From Eutypella sp. D-1 (Eukaryota; Ascomycota; Sordariomycetes; Xylariales; Diatrypaceae): a stretch of DNA of 64,000 nucleotides. The stretch is from NCBI GenBank assembly GCA_023313575.1, contig JAJTTP010000024.1, forward strand, positions 434,001-498,000, read 5' to 3'. Positions 23,810 to 34,909 of this stretch are shown in pieces; the stretch's first letter is position 1, and each line of letters begins with the position of its first letter. Both the position numbers and the translations under genes were made by a program. The notes beneath the pieces are model-generated. The model saw only the letters and a program-made list of their open reading frames with translations. It made no database searches and was not told the origin of the DNA.

Positions 23810-25230
23810 TTGACGATGGAACTTGATGATCAAATATGGTTGACAATCAACTACCACAGGACCGCCGATCAGCGCCGTGGAAGGATCCAAGTACCCGTTA
23901 CACCGCCAGACGCTAGTCAAGAACTATTGACAAGAACCGTGATTAGGGGTAACACGGGCCTTCGTGGTATGTGGAATAAAGCAAATATCCACTGAGCGTA
24001 AGGCATTAATGTTCTTCCCTTCTCATTTTCTCCCAACTTCCGACAGTCAACCGGTACCACGAAGTTATGGATAAAGGAAAAGGAGCGTATATGCCATTGA
24101 AGGCGAGGCATACCCACGACAATCATCCAACATGGTATCATCGCCTCATGGCAGGTAAAAACCCATGGCGCATGGTGGAGGACGACGACTTCGACGACGA
24201 CATTTCCGAACTTCACGAGAGCGAGGAAGGGACAGATTGTGAAGCAGAATACGCGTCAGAGAATGGCTACGGAAACAATTATCTGGACATCGAATGCCGC
24301 TGCGACGAAGGGGCCCCCGACTGCCCATGCCAATTTCTGGACATTAGCCGTCGTAGCGGCGCGCGAGCTGATGAATATGCCAGCGAAAATGGATCCAAGA
24401 AACACCATCGGCAGGCGTCAGACTACGAGAGAGAGTCTGAGCATTCCTACATAGACGATGATACCGATTATAACGATCTTAAAGAGCGCCGCACAGAGCG
24501 AAAACGAGCTCTTCGCGAGCGCTCGAAGCGCGTACTGAAGAACATTCGGCGACTCCGTAAGGAGCATGCGGAGAAGGAGAAGGAGGTCCGTAATATGCGC
24601 CAGGTCCTCGCGGAAACAGAAGAGTGCGAAGAGGACGCCAAGGAGATGGGGAGGCGGAAAAGAAAGAGGGGAACTAGTGGAAATGACGACATAGAATCTC
24701 CTTCCCACCTGGAGCTCGTCGGCAAGCACTTTGACCTCTATTCGACAAAATACATAGACCATATGCCCCCTTCTCTGTTTGATAATGACTATGCCTATGG
24801 CAGGCCATACGTGGCGTTCTACCATCCTCTGCAAGAGGAGGGGCACTGGATTGAACCTGGATCTGCACTCCTGCAAAACCCAGCGGAGACGGGCGGACAG
24901 ATCACGTACCTCATGCCGGACTCCGACTACCATTTTGAGGCATTCCACACACCGGAAAGGGGAAGCACGGATAGCGTGACCCTGAAGGGTTTCAACGGGA
25001 AGCACACGGTAGACTTTAACTTCGAGTTCCTCAGTAGCGACTACTTCATCCTGCGGTTTCGAAAGAAGATCTTCGACTACGAGCCAGAACGCTGGAGGAA
25101 AATGCTGCTCGAGGAGTCCAGTTTTCCAGATGCGCCCGATCTGTTTGAGTTCGTGGGCGTGCGCCGCGATTTATTACCGGGGACGGCATTAGGTAAATTC
25201 CACACTACTTTCGAGATGTCTAAACGATAG
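23810..25230 (+). CDS. Orphan hypothetical protein, two exons, coiled-coil middle
   Basis: I do not recognise this protein. Exons 23810-23966 and 24047-25230 join in frame across an 80-base intron (GTATGT donor, CGACAG acceptor) into 446 residues; an ATG two codons downstream (23816) is an equal start. The first exon has a Gln/Pro-containing segment. An acidic, Cys-containing patch follows (IECRCDEG, DCPCQFLD), which may bind metal. Next comes a strongly charged Lys/Arg/Glu helix (about residues 190-255, with RRKRKRG at its end as a possible nuclear signal). The C-terminal 190 residues look globular (HFDLYSTKYIDHMPP, YVAFYHPLQEEGHWIEPGS, LLPGTALGKFHTTF). It sits between a pseudogene and a HET gene in an accessory block. 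Confidence 0.7.
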
Positions 25231-25679
25231 AAGCTATCGGTATAATGTTTCTTACCTAGCTTTTGGACCATTTTAACCTAGGATCGCAAGCCATCCAGCG
25301 ATTCCTTGCACGATGCTAAGCATAATCATTAATAGAAACTGAACGGTGGTCATAGGACGGACTTTAAAATCTTGGCACGGTAGATAAACCAATACAGCAC
25401 ACCATAAGTTAGGGGTTAAGAAAATCTCTAAGGAGCCAGCCAGTCCCAGCTCGCGAACGCATCTAGGGGATGTAAGCTTACATTTTCTTGGCGACACCGA
25501 AAATATGGTCGGGCACGCGAGTGCCCTATCCCAAACGCTGTATATTTAGGTACCCGTGTTTAATCCTTGCCATCGTCAGACTGGCAGGGTTGCATGGGGG
25601 CCTTGCGTGTTATATATCAGGTCTACGCCCCATACAACTTTATAATATCAATATTCTACTACTAGTTAATACCATCGAC
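25231..25679. other. Intergenic region before the HET gene
   Basis: No gene supported. An in-frame ATG at 25488 would extend the HET protein by 64 residues, but that extension is hydrophobic and atypical, so I treat it as leader. Confidence 0.5.
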
Positions 25680-27629
25680 ATGTCACAGAATAGCAAGGAT
25701 GCGAAATATGGTCGCTGGCCCAGACGGCTACTTCACGTGCCTAGCTTGACATCCTTCGAGTGGGAGCCAGGCAATCGCTATGGGGGACACACATGCCCTC
25801 TATACAATACACTGTCATACACATGGGGAAGATTTGCGCTCAGAGATCATGAACAGCCTCAGGTCAAAGCACTGCCCATACATTTCCAGGGCCGTCGCTC
25901 GTGGAAAGTCCCTCGCATCAATCCTGAGCATTTCACAGTTAGCGAATTTCTCGCAGTTGTGCAGCTTGCCGTGCAGGTGAACGAACTTGAAGAGGCAGAT
26001 GTGGAGTTTCTATGGTTAGACGTCGCATGTATCGACCAAGACCATGCGAAGACGAAGCTTTCCGAGATCAATAGGCAGGCGCTCATCTTCCAGAATGCGC
26101 ACACGTCTTGCGTCTGGATGAACCATGTGTCCGGAGACACGTTGTTGAGCATAGTCGATCGTCTGACCCGACTCGATTCACCGTACCCGTACCCGATACC
26201 CCCAGGCAAACCGATAAATCATCGAGACGAAATCAAAGAACCCCGGATTAAGTGGTTAGAAGTGTGGATCCCGACACTGCAGGACATCGTGAAAACAATT
26301 TTACCAGATCATGACCTAGAGCGGACGAGGACGCGACCCTCAGCACCGTGGTTCTCCTCACTTTGGACACTACAGGAAGCATACCTACGCCCAAATGCGT
26401 GCATACTTCCCCGTGACTGCAGAAACCTGCTTCACATTAAGCATACGGAACAGCAACGTATGCCTCGCCTTAGGAGTCTCACCCGAAATCTTGGCTGGGC
26501 CGCAAAGCTTCTTGAAGAAAGCCTAGCTTTAGGTATCGGACCACACCACGCTATTCACGACATATTGAAAAGCGTACATGAGGCTGGCCTGCTCGAAATG
26601 CTGAAGGCTAGTCCTTTCTCCATTCTTACCGCGTCTAGCCGACGACAGACTTCGAGCCCATGTGATCGCGTTTATGGTATCATGCAGGTTTTCGGCTTTC
26701 AGTTCCCACTTCAGCACAAGGGGAGACCGTATGCACTCCCCGAGCTTCAGGCCATGCTGTCGGAAAAGGTGTTACATGAGTTTCCAGTCGAAAGTCAACT
26801 TTTTGTTCACACTGAGCAGCAGGCGGCGGGCACGAAATGGATGATGAGTACTTCCGGCAGTATACCTAGCTGGGCAGGAAGTCTCACGCTATTCTCAAGG
26901 GCCTTTCGCGGTGGCCGGAGTCGGCCTCATCCAGCTGACCCACTTCCGCTATGCAAACTATCTGTTACCCACGGATCAGCACACTTTCAAGGTCGGCTAT
27001 GTTCGCTCCAAGACCTTATCCTCCCGTTCGAACTCATAGATACGGCAAGGATGTTCGATCACATGCCGGAGTTCTCGAGTGCGAAAAGCAGCGCTTCCAA
27101 TGTGGCAGTTGCCTTCGACATGGTTCCAAGTGGATTAGCAGGGTCATCTCGTTTACAGATACCGGACCTCCCAGGCTTCGTCTTCGCGGCTACAGGTTGT
27201 GATCCGGAGGACACGCATAGAATACTAACAGCCCTCACAAAGTCCGACACTCAACGTGATCTAAAAATATTGCTAATTGGCTCTTGCCTCGACCCTTTGA
27301 CCGTGAGTTACTATAGGGAGGATGGTGGTGGGTACCACACCTTCACCAAGGCTTGGAGGAGAGAACACGACGAATGGTTCATCGGGTTGATACTGCGTCG
27401 AAGGTCCAGCTGGTGCCTTTCTGGCAAGCACAGTGTGTCTTCAGTCGATCCTTTCCTGCAGTACTATGAGAGGATCGGTGTGTGCAAGTGGGTTAGATGG
27501 GATCGCTTCCCAGAGGATGTTGATGATAAAGACTTCTTTGTCGGATACCAAGACTTAACAGATGATATGAAGGATGTACTTTCTGGGACAGGAGAAAAAT
27601 GGAGCACCGAAGAAGGTTATTGGGGGTAA
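25680..27629 (+). CDS. Heterokaryon incompatibility (HET) domain protein
   Basis: Single exon, 649 residues from the ATG at 25680. The HET domain spans about residues 40-350. YNTLSYTWG (42-50), FLWLDVACIDQ (110-120), EINRQALIFQNAHTSCVWM and PWFSSLWTLQEAYL match the three conserved HET blocks. In fungi, HET proteins trigger programmed cell death when incompatible strains fuse, and many are downstream effectors of NLR-type sensors. No NACHT, ankyrin or WD part is attached here, so this is a lone HET effector. The C-terminal 300 residues are not assigned. The 2.4 kb downstream has no clear partner gene. Confidence 0.9.
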   Translation: MSQNSKDAKYGRWPRRLLHVPSLTSFEWEPGNRYGGHTCPLYNTLSYTWGRFALRDHEQPQVKALPIHFQGRRSWKVPRINPEHFTVSEFLAVVQLAVQVNELEEADVEFLWLDVACIDQDHAKTKLSEINRQALIFQNAHTSCVWMNHVSGDTLLSIVDRLTRLDSPYPYPIPPGKPINHRDEIKEPRIKWLEVWIPTLQDIVKTILPDHDLERTRTRPSAPWFSSLWTLQEAYLRPNACILPRDCRNLLHIKHTEQQRMPRLRSLTRNLGWAAKLLEESLALGIGPHHAIHDILKSVHEAGLLEMLKASPFSILTASSRRQTSSPCDRVYGIMQVFGFQFPLQHKGRPYALPELQAMLSEKVLHEFPVESQLFVHTEQQAAGTKWMMSTSGSIPSWAGSLTLFSRAFRGGRSRPHPADPLPLCKLSVTHGSAHFQGRLCSLQDLILPFELIDTARMFDHMPEFSSAKSSASNVAVAFDMVPSGLAGSSRLQIPDLPGFVFAATGCDPEDTHRILTALTKSDTQRDLKILLIGSCLDPLTVSYYREDGGGYHTFTKAWRREHDEWFIGLILRRRSSWCLSGKHSVSSVDPFLQYYERIGVCKWVRWDRFPEDVDDKDFFVGYQDLTDDMKDVLSGTGEKWSTEEGYWG

Positions 27630-29998
27630 CCATTATCAGATGCCCCGGGTCACTTCTATCACCTTTGTGAATATCATTTTGGTAGATCATTACCACCAAA
27701 GATCTTCACTAGCCACATAGTTATAATCTATACTATCAAAACCGCCACCTTCCATCTGGAGTTGCTAGGAAAAGGAGGAGAAAATCGCGAACAAAGTAGC
27801 CGGCCAGTCTGGGCAATCTGCCCAGCAGCTATCTCATCCTCTGGCCCCGAAAGCCGATCTTAGACCACGAATCGGAATATTAGACGGAGAAGCTGTTAGA
27901 GACGTCCTACTTCTTAAACGCGCCAGATTTTTTCAAGTTCAGTCCCGTAGATCAGAACCTCCAGAAAAGGTGAGCGGCGATACCTCGGGAAATGTGGCAG
28001 CAGCGGGAGAACGCCCCGAAGAAAGCAAAAGGTACCCTTATAGAGTTGTATTGGATGGTTGGGTGACACGTCAATATCAGCGGAAATAACGTTGATTCTA
28101 CTGATCTTGGTACATTCCATGGTTTCAACATATCGTTTTACCGACCCGCTTCACTCCTGGCTCTCGGTGTGATATCTAGTAGCCTATACCAAGGGCTACG
28201 TCTCATCCATGTACATTCTACTGTACCTATCCCTTTCGCTTACTCTTATATAATGTAACTCTCCATCGGTACTTCCTGAGCATGTGACTATCATTCCGCC
28301 GATCTGTCTGAGCTGTCATTTCTATGTTGCATTTCAACCCCCGGGGCTTTCACTCAAGGCCACAACACTATATCAAGATATTTCCATGCAATAACACTAT
28401 CTATATTGACTGGCACAACCAATGCTCCGGTGGAAAGCGGTCCTCCCATGTGGGATTGTGGCAGACATTATCTATTACAAGCTGCATGGAATCTACCAGG
28501 GCGTATAATGAACTATCAAACCTCGGGGTTACGTAGAAGCGGTATATCATCTGTCGAATGTGCATGTGATGAACAATGTGTACACTCACGATGATGACAA
28601 GGCTACGTTAATATGATGCAGTTTAGGAATCAACGCAATTTCTATCTATATCCAGGCAGTTTCACTGGTATTTACATCCAGTCTCATTTGTTTCAAGTTG
28701 CTCGGTGTTCTTCGCCACATGTAACCATACATCCTAGATTTCTTACGATAAGACTTGAGGTGGGCATTTCAAATAATGGGAATGACACTTCGTCCGAATC
28801 CTGTCACGATCATTAAATCACAAGGTTTCTGCCCGATGTTGCGATAGTGCGTCCCTATACATGTTTATTGACCCTGTGCTGCTTCCTATGGTTCCTACAC
28901 CGAATCCGTGGGGGGTTACACCCCGAACACCGAGCTTCATCAGCTCTGAATATTGCGTACCTGTCATGGTTATATACGAATTGACGGCATCCCCGCATAT
29001 GGACATCGAAGTTGGTAACATCAAAGCTACAGTAGTATCCGGGTCTGCAGAGGCAGAATAGGGTGTGGGTCTAAAGCCGGTGACTGCGACAAAACTACAG
29101 AGTCTGAGCTAAGTTTTGAATGAATAGTCACAGATATTACTAACCATTACGGAAATGACGAAGTATATTGTATGGAAAGAAGAATAGGTTACATAGTAAT
29201 ATTGATGTATTTTCGTCCAATTCATGACAGGGGATACTATCTGATGTGTTATGAACCAGGCAGAAGCTTGGCTGCCGTAACTAGCTGTCTTTCCTCGTCA
29301 TGAAGACGCCTAAACATGCGCGACTACTACGTTGGTAGAAACAAGCTTTACAGCCACGAGACACAAGACTTCTTGGCTAGTAGATGATAGAATAGTTAAA
29401 AATTAGTGTCTTGCCACCAGAAAATCCCTACCCTGTATGAGCGTTACTTCGGCCATTACACCCCTGGCATGTTCGTAGCTGCCGTGAGGCGTCACGTCGT
29501 ATTTCTGCTACCCCCAGATTCCACTCTATGTAGAACTATCCACCCAGTGATACGTTCATCAAGAACTCTTAATCTGACCGTTCAAAAATAGCTGCTGAAT
29601 TTGCCACCTGTAAGTTACTTTGAAATAGCGGAGTGTATCCTTAAGAGGGCCAGCATAATGTTTATCAATATGTGTGATCCGATGTATTTTGCCGTGTTCC
29701 ATGCTTCTGCGGTGTCACGAAAACAGTGATACTCGCCGTCATAGACGCACCAGCTTCTTCCAGAATCCGAGTTTTCTCCTGGATAATAGAACTTCAGTAT
29801 AGATCAGTGTCAGTATACTAGAGTCCACGTGAAAGGCGACAAAGAGATGGGTTCTCGGGTATAAGAATGGATGACAGATCCAGACCAGAGGTTTCCTAGC
29901 TGAAGTCATCAAGACAACATTTAGGCGAGTGTATATACCGCGAAAGATACAGTTTCCCATCTATTCCTTGAATCAGAGCGACTTATACCTTTCTCATC
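27630..29998. other. 2.4 kb gap with scattered open frames
   Basis: No gene can be supported. Three stretches deserve note: an ATG-less open frame on the plus strand at about 27770-28089, a segment open on both strands at 28818-29112, and a 60-codon minus-strand frame at 29615-29797. They may be decayed genes. No transposon hallmark was recognised. Confidence 0.5.
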
Positions 29999-30899
29999 AT
30001 GGCTGACAAGTACGACCGCACCCTGTCCGATCACTTCGGCGGGCACGGGTATTCAAACCACGGCCAGCTCTGGGACTCATGCTGGACGACGGAGAAGACC
30101 CCTTGGGACCGCCAACAGCCCAGTGCAGCCTTGTCAGACTTGCTCCTGGCCAAGCCGGAGCTCTTTGACAGCCCTACCAGAGGGGCCACCAAGCGCGCAC
30201 TAGTTCCTGGCTGTGGCAGGGGTCACGACGTTCTGTCGCTCAGTACCTTCGGATACGACGTGTACGGGCTGGACCTCTCGGATTCGGCTATTGCTGAAGC
30301 AAAGAATAACTTGCAGGCCTGGAAGACAGCAGGCAAGCTGGTACCCAAGCAGGAACGTTTGGGAAATTGCCATTGGTTTGTAGCGGACTTCTTCTCCAAT
30401 GCTTGGGTCAAGCAATCGGGAGCGCCTGATGGGAAGTTTGACCTCATCTTCGACTACACCGTGAGTCATGACGTTCAATCCTACTTCTAAGCCTCTTCCA
30501 TCCAGTCCTGTAGGAGACGCGAGTGCTGACTGATAATAACAGTTTGGATGCGCGCTCCCCTGGGAAGCACGTCCGGCATGGTCCAAGCGTATCGTGGAAT
30601 TGCTGGCTCCCGAGGGCAGGCTTGTGTGCCTTGAATTCCCCACCACCAAGCCACCCTCGGCTGGCGGTCCTCCTTATAACTTCACGCCCGAGGCCTATGT
30701 GGCCCAACTTGGACATCCGGGAGAGAAGGTCTACACGAACGATACCGATGCGGTCATTGACGAGAAGTGGGTCAACAGCCTGCCGGCAGCAAATGGCCTG
30801 ACCCGACTGGTGCACATCAAGCCCGAGAGGACTCATCCTGCGGGAATGGAAGGTGATGTGATTGAGGATTGGATCTCAGTCTGGGCCCACAATGCCTAA
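29999..30899 (+). CDS. TPMT-family thiol/halide methyltransferase
   Basis: Exons 29999-30460 and 30543-30899 join across an 82-base phase-0 intron (GTGAGT donor, AACAG acceptor) into 272 residues. The SAM-binding motif I reads LVPGCGRGHDV, followed by GLDLSDSAIAEA. WDSCWTTEKTPWD near the N-terminus is the TPMT family start region. DLIFDYT/FGCALPWEARPAW spans the splice site, and ISVWAHNA closes the protein. Fungal members of this family methylate thiols or halides with S-adenosylmethionine, often as detoxification. The substrate cannot be read from sequence. The length is normal for the family, with no sign of damage. Confidence 0.88.
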
Positions 30900-31903
30900 C
30901 GAGTGACAGTACTGGTACTGGGTCATTGAGTAGATTGACTGAGCGGAAGCTATGATCGTCGAATTTCAACAAAAGATCAAGCTGCATAGCACGACCACTC
31001 CAACTTTCTTTTTATTTGAATTTACTCCCAATTCGAGGTGCTGCTGTTCAACCAGTACTCGGATAGATGAATTTGTATTTTAGCTCTCTCCATTCTTTGG
31101 TTCCCTTTTCCGAGCGAGGATTGGCAGTGCGTAAGCGCGATCGACAAGCTAAATCGGCCGCCTCACGAACTGCGCAGCAGTGGAGCCAGCTAAAGGAAGC
31201 AGACAAGGGTCTAGGTCCTCTTCCATCAGCAATAGCATAAAATCCTACGTTGCTTAACCTCACTGGGGATCAAATCAATGTCATAACCAACAAAAGAGGG
31301 TAACTGTAATCCTGCTCAGATAGCACGATGCCTGGAATGCGACTCAAATGTAGACAGCCATGAATAGAAACAACGATCTCGGATTGAAGCGAGATACCGA
31401 GTTCGAAGTCGTATTCTGGCGCGCGTTCCTGCATATGTCTTTATGCCCAAGGATGTGTACATACTCGTAATCGTCGACGAAGATTGCTGAAGGATCACTT
31501 GTTATCTCTCTGGACCAATCGCAACAAGACGAGACCGAATACTGCTTCGTATTGGGTCTCGCATCGAACAAGACAAGCGACGGCCCCTTGTAAGCACCCA
31601 GTTTTCCCCGCGACGTTCCCCGGAACAGCCAAGACGTCAAAGGTCATCTCAAAATCCCAGTAAGCTAACCATATCGCTCTGGCCAATTGGCGTGAATACT
31701 ATATTTCATCATGGCTTTGATCAACTGGTCCATGTTCAGCTATAGACCTTCTAAATGTAGTCTAGGCAGTCATGATCGCCCTCCCCTTATGAGGCTTATG
31801 TACTACTAAAAGCAGAATATATAAAATGCAGCAGTAGGTCTTTTCTGATCTCCCATCTAACTATGTCGATTATAACGCGTCTTAAGTTACCAATCCATCG
31901 ATC
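30900..31903. other. Intergenic region upstream of the alpha-glucosidase
   Basis: About 1 kb with no supported gene. The minus-strand frames at 31344-31686 have no recognisable domain. Confidence 0.5.
31818..31825 (+). promoter_or_regulatory. TATA box of the GH31 gene
   Basis: TATATAAA lies 79 bases before the ATG at 31904, a good core-promoter position. Confidence 0.5.
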
Positions 31904-34712
31904 ATGAAGTTGTTACCAGCCGCAGTAGCCCTACTGGGCCTCGTCGCTGGCACTTATGCAGCGTCTCCTTCGGATTGCCCTGGGTACAGTGTGTCGAATA
32001 TCATTGAAGTAGGTGGTACTCTCACCGCGGATCTGAAGTTGGCCGGAGACGCCTGCGACATTTACGGAACGGATCTTGTTGATCTCAAGTTACTTGTTGA
32101 ATATCAGACAGGTTAGCCGCCATTCAGTCCCGACTGACTTCTCGGTCTATTTACTTACTCAACCTATAGAGAATAGGCTACATGTCAAGATCTATGACGC
32201 TGGCCTCGAAGTATATCAGGTTCATGAGCAGGTACTTCCCCGACCATCAAGCAAGAATTTATCCCCTTCAGATGCTGCTCTGCAGTTCTCCTTGTCTGAG
32301 GATTCGTTTGCCTTTTCCATCTCGCGATCCGACACTGGAGAGATACTATTCGATACCACCGGAAGCCCGTTAGTCTTCGAGTCTCAGTATGTCTATCTTA
32401 AGACTCAGCTGCCCCAGGACCCCAACATTTACGGGCTTGGAGAACATTCAGATTCTCTACGGTTCCCTACCAAAGACTACCACCGTGTATTTTGGAACGC
32501 GGAATCGCCCTTCATTCCTCGAGAGGAGAACCTTTATAGCAGTCACCCGGTATACTTCGACCACCGGGGTGCTAACGGAACCCATGGAGTTTTCCTGCTG
32601 AATAGCAATGGAATGCAAATCAATATTGACCAGACCGACGACGGCGACCAGTTTCTCGAATATAACACCCTCGGTGGCGTGCTGGACTTCTACTTCCTAG
32701 CAGGACCCAGTCCCACGGAAGTCAGCAAGCAATACGCCGAAGTCGTTGGCCTACCCGCTATGATGCCGTATTGGACCTTTGGCTTTCATCAATGCAAGTT
32801 TGGATACCGGGACGTCTTTGAACTAGCTGAGGTAGTCGCCAATTACTCCAAGGCCAACATACCTCTAGAGGTCATGTGGAGTGATATCGATTACATGGAT
32901 TACCGGAAGGTCTTCACCACTGACCCGGAACGCTACCAGCTTGAACTTATGCGGAAATTAGTCGACACCATACACGAAAGGGAGCAGTACTTCGTTATGA
33001 TGCTAGATCCTGGTATCGGACAGTTTGATGACTATGAGACTTACCGGCGAGGCCGCGACAAGGATGTCTTCCTCAAAGCTGAAGACGGATCCGACTATCG
33101 TGGTGTACAATGGGCAGGCGTTGTGGTATGGCCAGACTGGCTTGCGCCAAATACGCACGAGTGGTGGTCGAACGAGGTTTCCATGTTCTTCGACCCCGAA
33201 ACCGGGATTGATATCGACGGGGCGTGGAATGACATGAATGAAGCCTCTAACTTCGTTCCTAACATAACGTTGGATCCCGAGCTAGTAGCTAGGCTTTCCA
33301 ATAACCCCCCCGAGCCCAAGTACCCACCTCGGGCCGATACTGGAAGGGAAATCCCCGGATTTCCGGAGGAGTTCCAGCCGCAGTCACGCTCAAGGGTACG
33401 CGCAAGAGAAAGCCCTGCCGAATCTGATCGAGCCAACGTGAAAAGACTAGCCACCCGGTCCGCCGCCGGCATCCAGCTTGAGTCCGTGGCGACAGTGTAC
33501 ACTCGACAAGAATCCAGTGGCAATATGAAGGGCCTACCGGGCCGCGATCTCCTCAATCCAGGCTACAAGATCAACAACCACAGGGGAGAGCTGAGTGACA
33601 GCACCATATTCACTAACACCTCGAACTTGGATGGCACGACCCAATATGATACGCATAACTTGTATGGTGCCACGATGGCCACCGCGACCTATAACTCAAT
33701 GCTTGAACGGCGCCCTGGCAAGCGACCCTTCGTTCTCACACGATCCTCTTTCGCTGGTTCAGGCAGTAAGGTGGCGCACTGGTTCGGCGACAACAAGTCG
33801 CAGTGGGATGACTACCGGGTGCAGATACCGCAGCTTTTGACCTTCACAGCTGTACACCAGATGCCAATGGTGGGCTCGGATATATGCGGCTTTAACGCAA
33901 ACACCACCGAAACGATGTGCGCGCGGTGGGCCATGCTCGGCGCCTTTATGCCGTTCTACCGTAATCATGCCGTCGACGAAGCGTCTCCCCAAGAGTTCTA
34001 CCAATGGAAATCGGTTGCTGAGGTAGCGCGGAAGGCCATCGACGCCCGCTACCGCCTGCTCGATTACATATACACGGCCATGCACCGCGCCAGCACGACC
34101 GGCGAGCCGATCGCTTATCCCCTGTTTTACTTGTATCCTTCCGACGAAAACACCTTTGGCATCGATATGCAGTACTTTTATGGGGACGCGTTGATGATAT
34201 CCCCCGTTATCGAAGATGGCGCGGACGAGGTCGAGTTCTATATGCCCGACGATATTTTCTACGACTTCTGGACGCACGAGCCGATCAGGGGCAAGGGCGC
34301 TAATATTACGGCGAAAGACCAGGCCCTGACTGATATCCCAATCCACATCCGTGGCGGGAAGATACTACCTCTGCGCACGGAGTCCGCCAACACGACCACT
34401 CAGCTAAGGAAGAAGAACTTTTCTCTTGTAGTAGCACCCGGCCTGGACGGTAAGGCAGAAGGTTCCCTATACCTGGATGACGGAGAGAGCGTCGACGTGG
34501 GAGATGAGAAAAGCGATATCAGATTTACTTGGGATGGGCAGACTCTTAAGTCGGAGGGCACGTATGGATTTTCCACTGACCTTACAATCGACCACGTTAC
34601 TGTACTAGACGGCGAGAGCGCGGGAGAGGCATTGGCACTCGAGGTATCCTGGCGTCTGGATGGTCCCTTCGAGAACGAGTTGCCCAAGAAGAATTCCAGT
34701 AGGTCCGGTTGA
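31904..34712 (+). CDS. Secreted GH31 alpha-glucosidase (AgdC-like)
   Basis: Exons 31904-32111 and 32170-34712 join across a 58-base intron (GTTAGC donor, CTATAG acceptor) into 916 residues. A signal peptide (MKLLPAAVALLGLVAGTYAA) is followed by the small conserved N-terminal SPSDCPGY motif. The catalytic (beta/alpha)8 barrel shows WSDIDYMD (Asp308), the nucleophile box WNDMNEAS (Asp424) and the acid/base region HWFGDNKSQWDDY (Asp610). HQMPMVGSDICGF follows. An Arg/Ser-rich insertion after the nucleophile is usual in fungal extracellular members. The enzyme releases glucose from maltose and starch ends, and some AgdC proteins also cleave beta-glucosides. No starch-binding domain is attached. 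Confidence 0.92.
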
Positions 34713-34909
34713 GACAGTCTAATAATTTTGCTTTATTATGTAGACAACTTTACGCAGAACTTATACAGACGCAAGACTAACTAGGTGATCACATCATATG
34801 ACTACCATGAATGAGTCTACTTTCCATCCCCAAACGGTGAGGCACTTGGGACCCTCGAAGTATTGTGCCCGGCATTGGATTGAGGGGTACCCTTCCCTTA
34901 TCAGGGTAG

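Noticed and set aside
25488..25679. Upstream ATG extending the HET protein by 64 residues
   Set aside because: The extension is hydrophobic and Tyr/Pro-rich with no family match. The ATG at 25680 directly precedes the normal start region.
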